Shown here one piece after another: positions 8,413-18,824 of a stretch of 64,000 nt of DNA. The number at the start of each line of letters is the position of its first letter. The stretch's first letter is position 1. The notes below the pieces were generated by a model. It was not told the DNA's origin and searched no databases. It was given only the letters and a program-made list of their open reading frames with translations. Source of the DNA: Methylobacterium longum (GTDB lineage: Bacteria > Pseudomonadota > Alphaproteobacteria > Rhizobiales > Beijerinckiaceae); NCBI RefSeq assembly GCF_022179385.1, contig NZ_BPQS01000002.1, positions 266,596-330,595 on the forward strand. The letters run 5' to 3'. The position numbers were made by a program, and so were the translations under genes.

Positions 8413-9915
8413 ATGAGCCACCACACCGAGACGCTGGTGATCGGCGCGGGGCCGGCGGGCCTCACCGCCGCCTACCTGCTGTCGAAGCAGGGGCGCTCGG
8501 TCATCGTCCTCGAGCGGGATCCGGACCAGGTCGGGGGCATCTCGCGCACGGTCTCCCACAACGGCTACCTGTTCGACATCGGCGGGCACCGGTTCTTCTC
8601 GAAGTCGCAGGCGGTGGTCGATCTCTGGGACGAGATCCTGCCGAACGACTTCATCGAGCGGCCGCGGCTGTCGCGGATCTACTATCGCGGCCGGTACTAC
8701 GCCTACCCGCTGAAGGCCTTCGAGGCGCTGCGCAACCTCGGCGTCCTGACCAGCGCCGCCTGCCTCGCCTCCTATCTCTACGCTCGCGCGCGACCGGTGG
8801 CCGACCCGAAGACCTTCCACGCCTGGGTGCGCAACCAGTTCGGCGAGCGCCTGTTCGCGATCTTCTTCAAGACCTACACCGAGAAGGTGTGGGGTATGTC
8901 GTGCGACGCCATCTCGGCCGATTGGGCCGCGCAACGGATCAAGGGGCTCGACCTCGGCGCGGCGATCCGCGACGGGCTGAAGCGCTCGCTCGGCCTGCGC
9001 AAGCCGGCCCGGGCCGGGGGACCGGTGATCAAGACGCTGATCGAGTCGTTCCGCTATCCCCGGCGCGGTCCGGGCATGATGTGGGAGGCCGCCGCCGCCA
9101 AGGTCCGCGCGCAGGGCGGACGCGTCCTCCTCGACCGCGGCGTCGATTCCCTTGGATACGATCCCGGCACCGGGATCTGGACCGTGGCGGCCCGCCGCGC
9201 CGACGGCACCCGCGAGACCTTCACGGCCCGCCACGTGGTCTCGTCGGCCCCGGTGCGGGACCTGATCGACGCGATCCGGCCGCGGCCGCTCAGCACCTTC
9301 AACGCCCGGGCGCTGAAGTACCGCGACTTCCTGACCGTGGCGCTCATCGCGAAGGCCCGCACGGACTTTCCCGACAACTGGATCTACATCCACGACCCGT
9401 CCGTGAAGGTTGGGCGCGTGCAGAACTTCCGCTCCTGGTCGCCCGAGATGGTGCCGGACGACGGCCACACCTGCCTCGGCCTCGAGTATTTCTGCTTCGA
9501 GGGCGACGGGCTGTGGAACGCCACGGATGCCGACTTGGTCGATCTCGCCAAGCGGGAGATCGCGCAGATCGGCCTGATCGACCCGGCCGATGTGGTCGAT
9601 GCCTGCGTGGTCCGCCAACCCAAGGCCTATCCGGTCTACGACGAGGAGTATGCCGGCCACGTCGCCACCGTGCGCCGGGAGCTGGAGCGGGACTTCCCGA
9701 GCCTGCACCTCGTCGGCCGCAACGGCATGCACAAGTACAACAACCAGGACCACGCGATGATGACCGCGATGCTGACCGTGGAGAACATCCTCTGCGGGCG
9801 GCGCCGGCACGACGTCTGGCAGGTCAACGAGGACGCCGAATACACGGAGGCCGGCGTCTCCGGCGCCCAGGCCGCGCTGGGCAGCGAGCGGCTCGTGCCC
9901 CGCAAGGTCGCCTGA
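8413..9915 (+). CDS. FAD-dependent oxidoreductase, UDP-galactopyranose mutase / amine oxidase-like
   Basis: The N-terminus has the dinucleotide-binding fingerprint VIGAGPAGLTAAYLL followed by the acidic strand end VLERD and GGISRT, typical of FAD enzymes of the protoporphyrinogen oxidase/UDP-galactopyranose mutase group. The block FDIGGHRFFSKS (around residues 55-66) and the C-terminal LVGRNGMHKYNNQDHAM flavin-contact segment are characteristic of the mutase-like subgroup found in polysaccharide loci. Length is 500 residues. It is separated by 150 bp from the divergent STT3-like membrane protein, which suggests a shared envelope-glycan role. The reaction could be isomerisation, dehydrogenation or desaturation; the sequence alone does not decide. 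Confidence 0.75.
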   Translation: MSHHTETLVIGAGPAGLTAAYLLSKQGRSVIVLERDPDQVGGISRTVSHNGYLFDIGGHRFFSKSQAVVDLWDEILPNDFIERPRLSRIYYRGRYYAYPLKAFEALRNLGVLTSAACLASYLYARARPVADPKTFHAWVRNQFGERLFAIFFKTYTEKVWGMSCDAISADWAAQRIKGLDLGAAIRDGLKRSLGLRKPARAGGPVIKTLIESFRYPRRGPGMMWEAAAAKVRAQGGRVLLDRGVDSLGYDPGTGIWTVAARRADGTRETFTARHVVSSAPVRDLIDAIRPRPLSTFNARALKYRDFLTVALIAKARTDFPDNWIYIHDPSVKVGRVQNFRSWSPEMVPDDGHTCLGLEYFCFEGDGLWNATDADLVDLAKREIAQIGLIDPADVVDACVVRQPKAYPVYDEEYAGHVATVRRELERDFPSLHLVGRNGMHKYNNQDHAMMTAMLTVENILCGRRRHDVWQVNEDAEYTEAGVSGAQAALGSERLVPRKVA

Positions 9916-10029
9916 CCGGCGACAGGCCCCGGGCCGCGTCACCGATGCGGCTTGCTCCGCGTGATCGCGCCTCTATCGTCCGCTTCCGGACAGCCCCAGC
10001 TTCAAGGGCGGCCGGGAGGAACATTGACG

Positions 10030-11298
10030 ATGCGATCACTGATCATCGCCGCGCTTCTGGCGGGCGTCGCCGCACCCGCGCTGGCGCAGGGCGCCGCCCC
10101 CGCGGAGACCAAGGCCAAGACGGACGATCTGGAGAAGCTCCAGGGCTTCCACAGCACGAACACGCAGGCCGCCCCCGAAATCCCGCAGACCGGCCGGCGC
10201 GCCGACGCGATCCGTAAGAACCTCGGCAAGATCAAGCTGCCCGACGGCTTCAAGATCGACCTCTACGCCGTCGTGCCGGACGCCCGCGCCATCGCGGTCG
10301 GCCCCAATGCCGGCGTCCTGTTCGTCGGCACGCGCAAGAGCAAGGTCTACACGGTCACCGACCGCGACAAGGACCGGGTCGCCGACGAGGTCCGGGCCTT
10401 CGCGCCGGGCATCGAGTTCAAGATCCCGAACGGCGTCTGCTTCTCGAAGGACGGGGTGCTGACCGTCGTCGAGCAGAACCGCGTCCTCGCCTTCCCGGCC
10501 GCCGAGTTCTTCTACGAGAACCCCGACGTGGCCGCCGGCGTGCTGGTCAAGCAGGGCGAGCTGATCCCCACCGCCGAGGAGAGCTTCAACCACACCGCCC
10601 GCGTCTGCCGGGTCGGCGCGGATGGGAAGACCTATATCGCCCTCGGGCAGCCCTACAACGTGCCGCCCGCCGAGAAGATGGACCTCTACAGGAAGGTCGG
10701 CATCGGCGGCATCATCCGGATCGACGCCGACGGCAAGAACCGCGAAGTCTACGCCACCGGTATCCGAAACTCGGTGGGTATGGATTTCGCCACCGACAAG
10801 TCGCTCTGGTTCACCGACAATCAGGTCGACGGGATGGGCGACGACAAGCCGCCGGGCGAGCTGAATCACGCCACCAAGGCGGGCGAGAATTTCGGTTTCC
10901 CGTGGTTCGGCGGCGGCTCCGTCCGCACGGTCGAGTACAAGGACCAGGCGCCGCCGGCCGACGCGGTCGCGCCGATGGCCGAATTGCCGCCCCACGCGGC
11001 CGATCTCGGCATGACCTTCTACACCGGCAAGCAGTTCCCGGCGGAGTACAAGGGCGGGATTTTCATCGCCGAGCACGGATCCTGGAATCGCACCGAGCCG
11101 GTGGGCGCCCGGGTGATGTTCGCCAAGCTCGGGGCCGACGGGAAGATCGAGTCGGTGAAGCCGTTCGCGGAGGGCTGGCTCACCGGCGACGGCGAGTATC
11201 TCGGCCGTCCGGTGGACGTGGCGGTGATGCTCGACGGCTCGCTGCTGGTCTCCGACGATTCCGCCGGGGCGATCTACCGGATCTCTTACGAGAAGTAG
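10030..11298 (+). CDS. Secreted sorbosone dehydrogenase-family PQQ-type glucose/sorbosone dehydrogenase
   Basis: A cleavable signal peptide is clear (MRSLIIAALLAGVAAPALAQ). The mature protein is a six-bladed beta-propeller of the glucose/sorbosone dehydrogenase family, with blade motifs such as GVLFVGTRKSKVYTV, TGIRNSVGMDF, LWFTDNQVDGMGDD, GENFGFPWFGGG, IFIAEHGSWNR and GRPVDVAVMLDGSLLVSDD. These enzymes use PQQ (or related) cofactors to oxidise sugars or aldehydes in the periplasm. The ATG at 10030 follows a purine-rich GGGAGGAAC. A c-type cytochrome gene starts 150 bp downstream in the same direction and is the likely electron acceptor. The true substrate cannot be read from the sequence. 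Confidence 0.85.
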   Translation: MRSLIIAALLAGVAAPALAQGAAPAETKAKTDDLEKLQGFHSTNTQAAPEIPQTGRRADAIRKNLGKIKLPDGFKIDLYAVVPDARAIAVGPNAGVLFVGTRKSKVYTVTDRDKDRVADEVRAFAPGIEFKIPNGVCFSKDGVLTVVEQNRVLAFPAAEFFYENPDVAAGVLVKQGELIPTAEESFNHTARVCRVGADGKTYIALGQPYNVPPAEKMDLYRKVGIGGIIRIDADGKNREVYATGIRNSVGMDFATDKSLWFTDNQVDGMGDDKPPGELNHATKAGENFGFPWFGGGSVRTVEYKDQAPPADAVAPMAELPPHAADLGMTFYTGKQFPAEYKGGIFIAEHGSWNRTEPVGARVMFAKLGADGKIESVKPFAEGWLTGDGEYLGRPVDVAVMLDGSLLVSDDSAGAIYRISYEK

Positions 11299-11308
11299 TT
11301 TTTGTGAC

Positions 11309-11337
11309 GGGGCGCCTCTCCAAAAGAGGGGCGCCCG
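11309..11337 (+). terminator. Imperfect hairpin after the sorbosone dehydrogenase gene
   Basis: An inverted repeat (GGGCGCC-TCT pairing with AGA-bulge-GGCGCCC around a short A-rich loop) lies 11 bases after the stop. There is no downstream T-run. It may attenuate transcription between the dehydrogenase and the cytochrome rather than end it. Confidence 0.3.
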
Positions 11338-11448
11338 GGTTGCGGACAGGCCCGACGCGCCTCCTCTCCCGTGCGGGAGGGGGAGCCCGCGTCCCCGACT
11401 CGGCCCGTCCGAATGCGCGTAACCTGGACCCCATCCCGAGCCCGCCCG

Positions 11449-11766
11449 ATGATTCGCCCGCTCCTCCTCCTCGCCGCCATTCTCGTCCCGTTCTCGGCCC
11501 GGGCCGGCGACGCGGGCGCAGGCCGGAAGCGCGCGAGCGCCTGCCAGACCTGCCACGGGATGGACGGACTCTCGAAGCTGCCGGAGGCGCCGAACCTCGC
11601 CGGGCAGGTGGAGCCTTACCTCGTCAAGGCGCTCACCGAGTACCGCGACGGCAAGCGGCAGAACGAGATCATGAACGTGGTCGCGAAGGAGCTGTCGGAC
11701 GCCGATATCGCCAATCTGGCGGCTTATTACTCAGGGATCCAGATCGACGTGCTGCCGCCCGGATAG
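11449..11766 (+). CDS. Small periplasmic cytochrome c
   Basis: The 105-residue product has a signal peptide (MIRPLLLLAAILVPFSARA) and one haem c site, CQTCH at residues 32-36. A Met at residue 75 (NEIMNVV) is the likely sixth ligand, and the C-terminal helix is DADIANLAAYYSG. This is the c553/c4-type single-haem fold. I chose ATG 11449 because the signal peptide starts there; upstream in-frame starts add a low-complexity stretch. Position after the sorbosone dehydrogenase suggests it accepts electrons from that enzyme and passes them to the terminal oxidase. It is convergent with lepA. Confidence 0.9.
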   Translation: MIRPLLLLAAILVPFSARAGDAGAGRKRASACQTCHGMDGLSKLPEAPNLAGQVEPYLVKALTEYRDGKRQNEIMNVVAKELSDADIANLAAYYSGIQIDVLPPG

Positions 11767-11768
11767 CC

Positions 11769-11806
11769 CCCGCGCCTCTCCCGCCCCGAGGGGGGGGAGG
11801 GGCCGC
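11769..11806. terminator. G+C-rich hairpin between convergent cytochrome c and lepA genes
   Basis: CGCGCCTCTCCC pairs imperfectly with GGGGAGGGGCCGCG in the 75-bp gap between two convergent stops. It is symmetric enough to work on either strand, but it lacks T-runs, so an intrinsic bidirectional terminator is only a possibility. Confidence 0.3.
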
Positions 11807-11841
11807 GTCATGATCGGACTGCCGATCCCGGTCGCCTCGCC

Positions 11842-13644
<1,803 letters not shown>

Positions 13645-13925
13645 CGGCATTCCGTTCGGGCACGCGCCGGCGCACGCCGTCTGACGTCGGGGCGTGTTCG
13701 GATGGATCGGCTTCCGCGCGAGATAGCAGTGCGGCGGCAAGGCGCCAAGCGCGGCCTAAGCGCCCGCGCGGCGGCGCCGCCGGGTCGAAGATCCCGCAGC
13801 GTCGGCCGGGGGCTGCGAATCAGGGCCTGGGATCCGGACCGCCGGGGGCGGTCACGACGACGGGGGCCGGACCATGCCGACCCCCGTGCCGGGGACGTGA
13901 CGATCGCCGGATCCGGCCCGTCCGC

Positions 13926-14126
13926 TCAGCGACCGCGGTCGCGAATCAGGCGCTCGATCTCGGCTTCGCCGTGGGAGCGCGCCTTCGCCTCGGTCGGATG
14001 CTTCCGGTCCGAGCGCTGGTGCAGCTTCCCGTGCTTGCGGATGCTCCACTGGAACAGGGAGCCGCTTTCGCCAACCGGTTCCACGTCGAGGCTGAAGGGA
14101 TAGGTGTCTGTCTGGGTATCGCTCAT
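13926..14126 (-). CDS. Small conserved-looking cytoplasmic protein, function unknown
   Basis: A 66-residue hydrophilic protein starting MSDTQTDTYPFSLDVEPVG. It contains a probable beta-hairpin (GSLFQWSIRKHGKLHQRSDRKHPT) and a charged helix (EAKARSHGEAEIERLIRDRGR). It has no signal peptide, membrane segment or metal motif. The mixed composition and sensible predicted secondary structure suggest a real gene. An ATG six codons upstream (14144) is an alternative start. It sits between lepA and the HugZ-like gene on the same strand. Confidence 0.6.
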   Translation of the reverse strand: MSDTQTDTYPFSLDVEPVGESGSLFQWSIRKHGKLHQRSDRKHPTEAKARSHGEAEIERLIRDRGR

Positions 14127-14187
14127 GCCGCCGATATGGGGCATTCAGCGACCTTTCGCCATGCCCCCGCGTGAAGTCCTTGCGCCC

Positions 14188-14967
14188 TCACGCCTCTGTG
14201 CCGGTCGCACGCGCCCGCGCGGCCATGGAAACGAGGCTCTTGCGCAGGCCCCCCATGTCGGCGACGCGCTCGGGATAGGTGACCCGCGCCGTTCGGTCGC
14301 CCGCCATCAGGTCCATGCCCTCCGGATCGAGGCCGGTGAGGCGCCACGGCAGGCCCGCTTCGGCGCCGGAGCCGGCGGCGTAGAGGGCGAGCGCGTCGGC
14401 GTGGTCGGCGTTCATGTGCTCGACGGCGCCGCGCTCGCCCGCCACCAGAGCCTCGGCGTCGGAGAGGTCGAGGAGCAGCTGGTCGCGCGTCAGCGTCGCG
14501 GCCTTCGCGAAGCCGCCATTGAGATGGCCGGCTTCGGGATCGAGGGCGAAGAACCCGAAATCCGGGAAGTCGGCGTAGAGCTTGGCCTTGGGATGGCGGG
14601 CCAGGAAGCGCTCCCGGGCCCGAATCTCCTGGGTCTGGACGGCGCGGCCGACCACGGTGAGCCGGGGATGGGCCAGGGGATCGCCCTTGCCGCCCTGCGA
14701 GAACAGCAACGAGCAGCGCGGACTGGCCAGCAGGTTGCGGGTATGGGCCGAGAGCCGCGACAGCAGCATCAGCGGCGTCCCATCCGAGTCGGTCGCCATC
14801 GTCACGAGGGAGGCGAAGGGGGTCCCGTCCGGGTCGAGGGTCGCCAACGCCCCGGAGCGGACGCCGCGCAGCAGGGCGCGCGCCAGCCCGATGGCGTCGA
14901 AGGGGGCCGCCTCGGCGGGCAGCGGTCGGGCCGGGCCGCGGGGTCCGTTCTCGCTCGTCTCGCCCAT
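14188..14967 (-). CDS. HugZ/pyridoxamine 5'-phosphate oxidase-like protein with DUF2470 domain
   Basis: The 259-residue product has an N-terminal split-barrel flavin-binding domain (LLRGVRSGALATLDPDGTPFASLV, LLSRLSAHTRNL, PRCSLLF, PRLTVVGRA). The C-terminal DUF2470-type domain is marked by VEHMNADHADALALYA. This arrangement is that of the HugZ haem-utilisation oxygenases and related proteins. A role in haem degradation or haem sensing is inferred, and the family also includes members without known activity. ATG 14967 was preferred over 15009 because conservation begins after it. No haem-uptake genes are adjacent. Confidence 0.8.
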   Translation of the reverse strand: MGETSENGPRGPARPLPAEAAPFDAIGLARALLRGVRSGALATLDPDGTPFASLVTMATDSDGTPLMLLSRLSAHTRNLLASPRCSLLFSQGGKGDPLAHPRLTVVGRAVQTQEIRARERFLARHPKAKLYADFPDFGFFALDPEAGHLNGGFAKAATLTRDQLLLDLSDAEALVAGERGAVEHMNADHADALALYAAGSGAEAGLPWRLTGLDPEGMDLMAGDRTARVTYPERVADMGGLRKSLVSMAARARATGTEA

Positions 14968-15267
14968 GCCGTCGCGCCCCTTCGGATCACCGCCGCCTTC
15001 CAGCCGCACGTTACCGGCGCGGCGGCCGGCGCGCGAGGCGTCCGGCCCGCGTCAGATCGGCCGCCGCGGCCCTGCGTTACGGCCAAGCTATGACCGCCGC
15101 TCGCTTTTTCCAATCGGCCGTACTAAAGCACCTGTCCCTTTGCGCGCGCCGGGCTGCGCCGAAACCGCCCGGTTCGCGCGTTCGTCTGCCCCTCGGGGGC
15201 CGGGATGCGGCGCGGCCTGTGCGTAGAGCCGGGACCGCGCCTGAACCCGTTCAGTCAGGGACCGCGC

Positions 15268-15978
15268 ATGCCGACCATCGCCCTCGTCGACGACGACCGG
15301 AACATTCTCACCTCTGTGTCGATCGCGCTGGAGACCGAAGGCTACCGCATCCAGACCTACACGGACGGCGCCTCCGCCCTGGACGGTCTGCGCCACTCCC
15401 CGCCGGATCTCGCGATCTTCGACATCAAGATGCCGCGGATGGACGGGATGGAGCTTCTCCGACGCCTGCGGCAGAAATCCGACCTTCCCGTGATCTTTCT
15501 CACGTCGAAGGACGAGGAGATCGACGAGCTGTTCGGCCTCAAGATGGGCGCCGACGACTTCATCCATAAGCCGTTCTCGCAGCGCCTCCTGGTGGAGCGC
15601 GTGAAGGCGGTGCTGCGCCGATTCGCCAAGGAGGCGCCCGGCGCCACCCCGCGCGGGGCCGAGGAGATCGCGGCCCGGTCCCTGGAGCGCGGCGCGCTGA
15701 TGATGGATCCCGAGCGTCACACCTGCACGTGGAAGGGCGAACCCGTGACCCTGACGGTCACCGAGTTCCTGATCCTTCAGGCCCTCGCCCAGCGCCCCGG
15801 TGTCGTGAAGAGCCGCAACGCCCTCATGGACGCCGCCTACGACGATCAGGTCTACGTCGATGACCGGACCATCGACAGCCACATCAAGCGCCTGCGCAAG
15901 AAGTTCAAGGTGACCGACCAGAGCTTCGACATGATCGAGACGCTCTACGGGGTCGGCTACCGGTTCAAGGAGGCGTGA
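15268..15978 (+). CDS. chvI: OmpR-family response regulator ChvI
   Basis: The 236-residue regulator has a receiver domain with the acidic pocket (VDDDR, residues 7-11), phosphoacceptor Asp52 in [11 protein letters not shown] and the conserved Lys in [10 protein letters not shown]-terminal winged-helix DNA-binding domain follows ([20 protein letters not shown] recognition region, ending GVGYRFKEA). With ChvG it controls envelope stress, exopolysaccharide and acid responses in alphaproteobacteria. ATG 15268 was chosen over a GTG/ATG upstream. The stop overlaps the chvG GTG start (GTGA). A KPF-type signature and gene order make the ChvI assignment strong. Confidence 0.93.
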   Translation: MPTIALVDDDRNILTSVSIALETEGYRIQTYTDGASALDGLRHSPPDLAIFDIKMPRMDGMELLRRLRQKSDLPVIFLTSKDEEIDELFGLKMGADDFIHKPFSQRLLVERVKAVLRRFAKEAPGATPRGAEEIAARSLERGALMMDPERHTCTWKGEPVTLTVTEFLILQALAQRPGVVKSRNALMDAAYDDQVYVDDRTIDSHIKRLRKKFKVTDQSFDMIETLYGVGYRFKEA

Positions 15979-17801
15979 TTTTCGGTATCCGCCGCGTGAC
16001 CGCGCGTACACCCGCCCAGGCCGACGATGCGCCGCCGCGCACCGCCCTGGGGCAGACCCTGTCGCGACCGCTGGAATGGCCCCGCAGCCTCTGGGAGGCG
16101 ATCGGCCAGCGCGCCTCGTCGAGCTTGACGCGCCGCATCGTCGTCCTGAACCTCGTCGGGCTGATCGCGCTGCTGGTCGGGTTTCTGTACCTCAACCAGT
16201 TCCGCCAGGGCCTGATCCAGGCCCGGACGCAGAGCCTCGCGATCCAGGGCGAGATCATCGCCGGCGCGATCGCGGCCTCCGCGTCGGTGGACACCGACAC
16301 GATCCGGATCGACCCCGACAAGCTGCTCCAGCAGCAGGCCGGCGAGGCGGCGGAGGAGGAATCGCAGCCGCTCGCCTTCTCGCTCAACCCCGAGAAGGTG
16401 GCGCCGCTGCTCTCGCGCCTCGTCACGCCCACCGGAAACCGCGCCCGCGTCTACGATCAGGAGGGCGGCCTCCTGTTCGACACGCGGACCCTGTTCAAAC
16501 GCGGCGACGCCGGCCGGGCCGATCCGCTGGAGCCGCGGCCGCACAAGCCCGGGATGCTCGAATCCGCCTTCGAGACGGTGCAGACCAAGCTCGTCGGCCT
16601 GTTCCGCGCCCGGAGCGCGCAGACGGAGGAGACCGGGCCGGTGAACGGCCACTCCCTCCGCGAGGTCCAGGCGGCGCTCGGGGGCAACCGGGCGAGCCTC
16701 GTGCGCCGGAACAAGCTGGGCGAGACCACCGTCTCGGTGGCGGTGCCGATCCACCGGGCCGGCTCCGTCCGCGGCGCCCTGCTGATCTCCACGCAGGGCG
16801 ATGCCATCGACCGGGTGATCGCCTCGGAGCGGTTCGGCCTGCTACAGGTCTTCCTCGTGGCCTCGGCCGTGATGGTGGTGCTGTCGTTCCTGCTGGCGGG
16901 CGCCATCGCGGGCCCGGTGCGCCGTCTGGCGGAGGCTGCCGAGAAGGTCCGGATGGGCATCAAGACCCGCGAGGAGATTCCCGACTTCACCGAGCGCACC
17001 GACGAGATCGGCCACCTCTCGGGGGCGCTCCGCGACATGACCCAGGCGCTCTACCGGCGCATCGACGCCATCGAGAGCTTCGCGGCCGACGTGAGCCACG
17101 AGCTGAAGAATCCGCTGACGTCCCTGCGCAGCGCCGTCGAGACGCTGCCCCTCGCCAAGAGCGACGATTCGCGCGGACGCCTGATGGCGATCATCCAGCA
17201 CGACGTGAAGCGCCTCGACCGGCTGATCAGCGACATCGCCGACGCCTCGCGCCTCGACGCCGAGCTGGCGCGCGCCGAGGCACGGCGGGTCGACCTGCGG
17301 CGGCTGCTCACCACGGTGGTGTCGGTGGCCAACGAGCGGCGGCGCCCGAAGGATTGCCTGATCCACCTCGACGTCGAGACCACGGCATCGGAGCAGGACG
17401 CGCCGTTCACGATCATCGGTCACGACAGCCGCCTGGGGCAGGTGGTCAACAACCTCCTCGACAACGCCCGCTCGTTCTCGCCGTCCGACGCGAAGGTCCG
17501 GGTGGTCCTGCGCCGGGTCCGCGGCGAGGTCGAGTTGATCTGCGAGGACGAGGGGCCCGGTATCCCCGAGCACGCCGTGGAGCGGATCTTCGAGCGCTTC
17601 TACACGGACCGGCCCGAGCAGGGATTCGGTCAGAATTCCGGGCTCGGCCTGTCGATCTCCCGGCAGATCGTGCAGGCCCATCGCGGCACGATCCGCGCCG
17701 AGAACCGACCCGGCACCCCCGACGAGGACGGCGAGCCCACCGTGCGCGGTGCCCGCTTCATCGTCCGACTGCCGGCCGCCCCGCGCCAGCTCAACGCCTG
17801 A
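15975..17801 (+). CDS. chvG: Membrane sensor histidine kinase ChvG
   Basis: ChvG is the inner-membrane kinase that phosphorylates ChvI. The 608-residue protein has a first membrane helix near residues 55-75 ([19 protein letters not shown]), a large periplasmic sensor region and a second helix near 292-315 ([26 protein letters not shown]). A HAMP linker, the H-box [18 protein letters not shown] with His375, the N-box [10 protein letters not shown] and the G-boxes DEGPGIPE and GLGLSI follow. The GTG start overlaps the chvI stop; a second GTG at 15996 is possible. In rhizobia ExoR restrains this kinase; exoR is not in the window. Confidence 0.93.
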   Translation: MIFGIRRVTARTPAQADDAPPRTALGQTLSRPLEWPRSLWEAIGQRASSSLTRRIVVLNLVGLIALLVGFLYLNQFRQGLIQARTQSLAIQGEIIAGAIAASASVDTDTIRIDPDKLLQQQAGEAAEEESQPLAFSLNPEKVAPLLSRLVTPTGNRARVYDQEGGLLFDTRTLFKRGDAGRADPLEPRPHKPGMLESAFETVQTKLVGLFRARSAQTEETGPVNGHSLREVQAALGGNRASLVRRNKLGETTVSVAVPIHRAGSVRGALLISTQGDAIDRVIASERFGLLQVFLVASAVMVVLSFLLAGAIAGPVRRLAEAAEKVRMGIKTREEIPDFTERTDEIGHLSGALRDMTQALYRRIDAIESFAADVSHELKNPLTSLRSAVETLPLAKSDDSRGRLMAIIQHDVKRLDRLISDIADASRLDAELARAEARRVDLRRLLTTVVSVANERRRPKDCLIHLDVETTASEQDAPFTIIGHDSRLGQVVNNLLDNARSFSPSDAKVRVVLRRVRGEVELICEDEGPGIPEHAVERIFERFYTDRPEQGFGQNSGLGLSISRQIVQAHRGTIRAENRPGTPDEDGEPTVRGARFIVRLPAAPRQLNA

Positions 17802-18241
17802 TGATCACGGTCCACGCGGCCTGCTGCGTGGTGGGCGGCGCGGGCGTCCTGATCCGCGGGCCGTCCGGCGCCGGCAAGTCGAGCCTCGCCCTGTTCCTCG
17901 CCGCGGCGCAGGACGGCGCCTTCGTGGCGGACGACCGCGTGATCTGCGCGGTGGAGGCGGGGCGGCTCGTGGCCCGTCCCCACGCCGCGCTCGCCGGCCA
18001 CGTCGAGGTGCGGGGACAGGGGATCCTGCCGGTCGCCAGCCTCGGCGTCGCGGTGCAGGACAGGGCGATCCTGCACCTCGCCGTCGACCTCGTCGACGCG
18101 GCACCGCGGATGCCGGACGCGCCGGGCGACGCGGACCTGCTCGGGATCGCCCTACCGCGCTTCGTCCTGGACGCCGGCGTGCGTGCCGCCGGCCTCGCGC
18201 CGCTCCTGATTCGTGCGGCGCTGCGGCAGAAGCGGCCGTGA
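17801..18241 (+). CDS. hprK: HPr kinase/phosphorylase, kinase domain only
   Basis: A 146-residue protein with the Walker A motif RGPSGAGKSSLAL near the N-terminus, matching the catalytic C-terminal domain of HprK and lacking the N-terminal domain of Firmicutes enzymes. This short form is normal in alphaproteobacteria. It phosphorylates HPr on a serine and so tunes the nitrogen-related PTS. Its ATG shares one base with the chvG stop, implying coupling. The usual continuation chvIG-hprK-EIIA-ptsH is broken after the EIIA gene here. Confidence 0.9.
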   Translation: MITVHAACCVVGGAGVLIRGPSGAGKSSLALFLAAAQDGAFVADDRVICAVEAGRLVARPHAALAGHVEVRGQGILPVASLGVAVQDRAILHLAVDLVDAAPRMPDAPGDADLLGIALPRFVLDAGVRAAGLAPLLIRAALRQKRP

Positions 18242-18416
18242 CTTCGCAGCCGCACACGAAGCCCAAGTCGCGCAACAATGGTATCACCCCATGGCGCGCA
18301 GGAAGCAGCCGTGGCATGATTGCAGGAATGTCCGGGCAAAATAGTCGCGTTCGCCTTGTGGGGGGCTGTGCGATGCACAACATGGCGACACACACACGAC
18401 GTTGGAACACGTGTCC

Positions 18417-18818
18417 ATGATTGGCATGGTGCTCGTCACCCACGGGCTGCTTGCGACCGAGTTCAAGGCCGCACTGGAGCACGTGGTCGGCCCGCAGGAT
18501 CAGATCGAGACGATCACGATCGGGCCGGAGGACGATATGGAGCTGCGGCGGCGGGACATCATGTCCGCAGTCTGTCGCGTCAACACCGGTGAGGGCGTGG
18601 TGGTGCTGACCGACATGTTCGGTGGCACGCCCTCGAATCTTGCGCTCTCCTGCATGAACGGCGGGTCGGTGGAAGTGGTGGCCGGCATCAACCTGCCGAT
18701 GCTGATCAAGCTCGCCAGCGTCCGGGACGAGGAGAAGCTCGGCGACGCCGTGCTCCACGCCCAGGAGGCGGGGCGCAAGTACATTAACGTCGCCTCGCGG
18801 GTCCTGGCCGGCAAGTAG
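18417..18818 (+). CDS. PTS EIIA component, mannose/fructose-type (PTS-Ntr associated)
   Basis: A 133-residue EIIA(Man)-family protein. The phosphoacceptor His is in MVLVTHGLLATEFK (residue 9), and the fold signatures VVLTDMFGGTPSNLAL and NLPMLIKL follow. In alphaproteobacteria this protein receives phosphate from HPr and has a regulatory rather than transport role. It lies 175 bp after hprK. An in-frame ATG at 18402 would add five residues. The HPr gene normally downstream is absent; the next gene is convergent. Confidence 0.92.
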   Translation: MIGMVLVTHGLLATEFKAALEHVVGPQDQIETITIGPEDDMELRRRDIMSAVCRVNTGEGVVVLTDMFGGTPSNLALSCMNGGSVEVVAGINLPMLIKLASVRDEEKLGDAVLHAQEAGRKYINVASRVLAGK

Positions 18819-18824
18819 CAGCCG

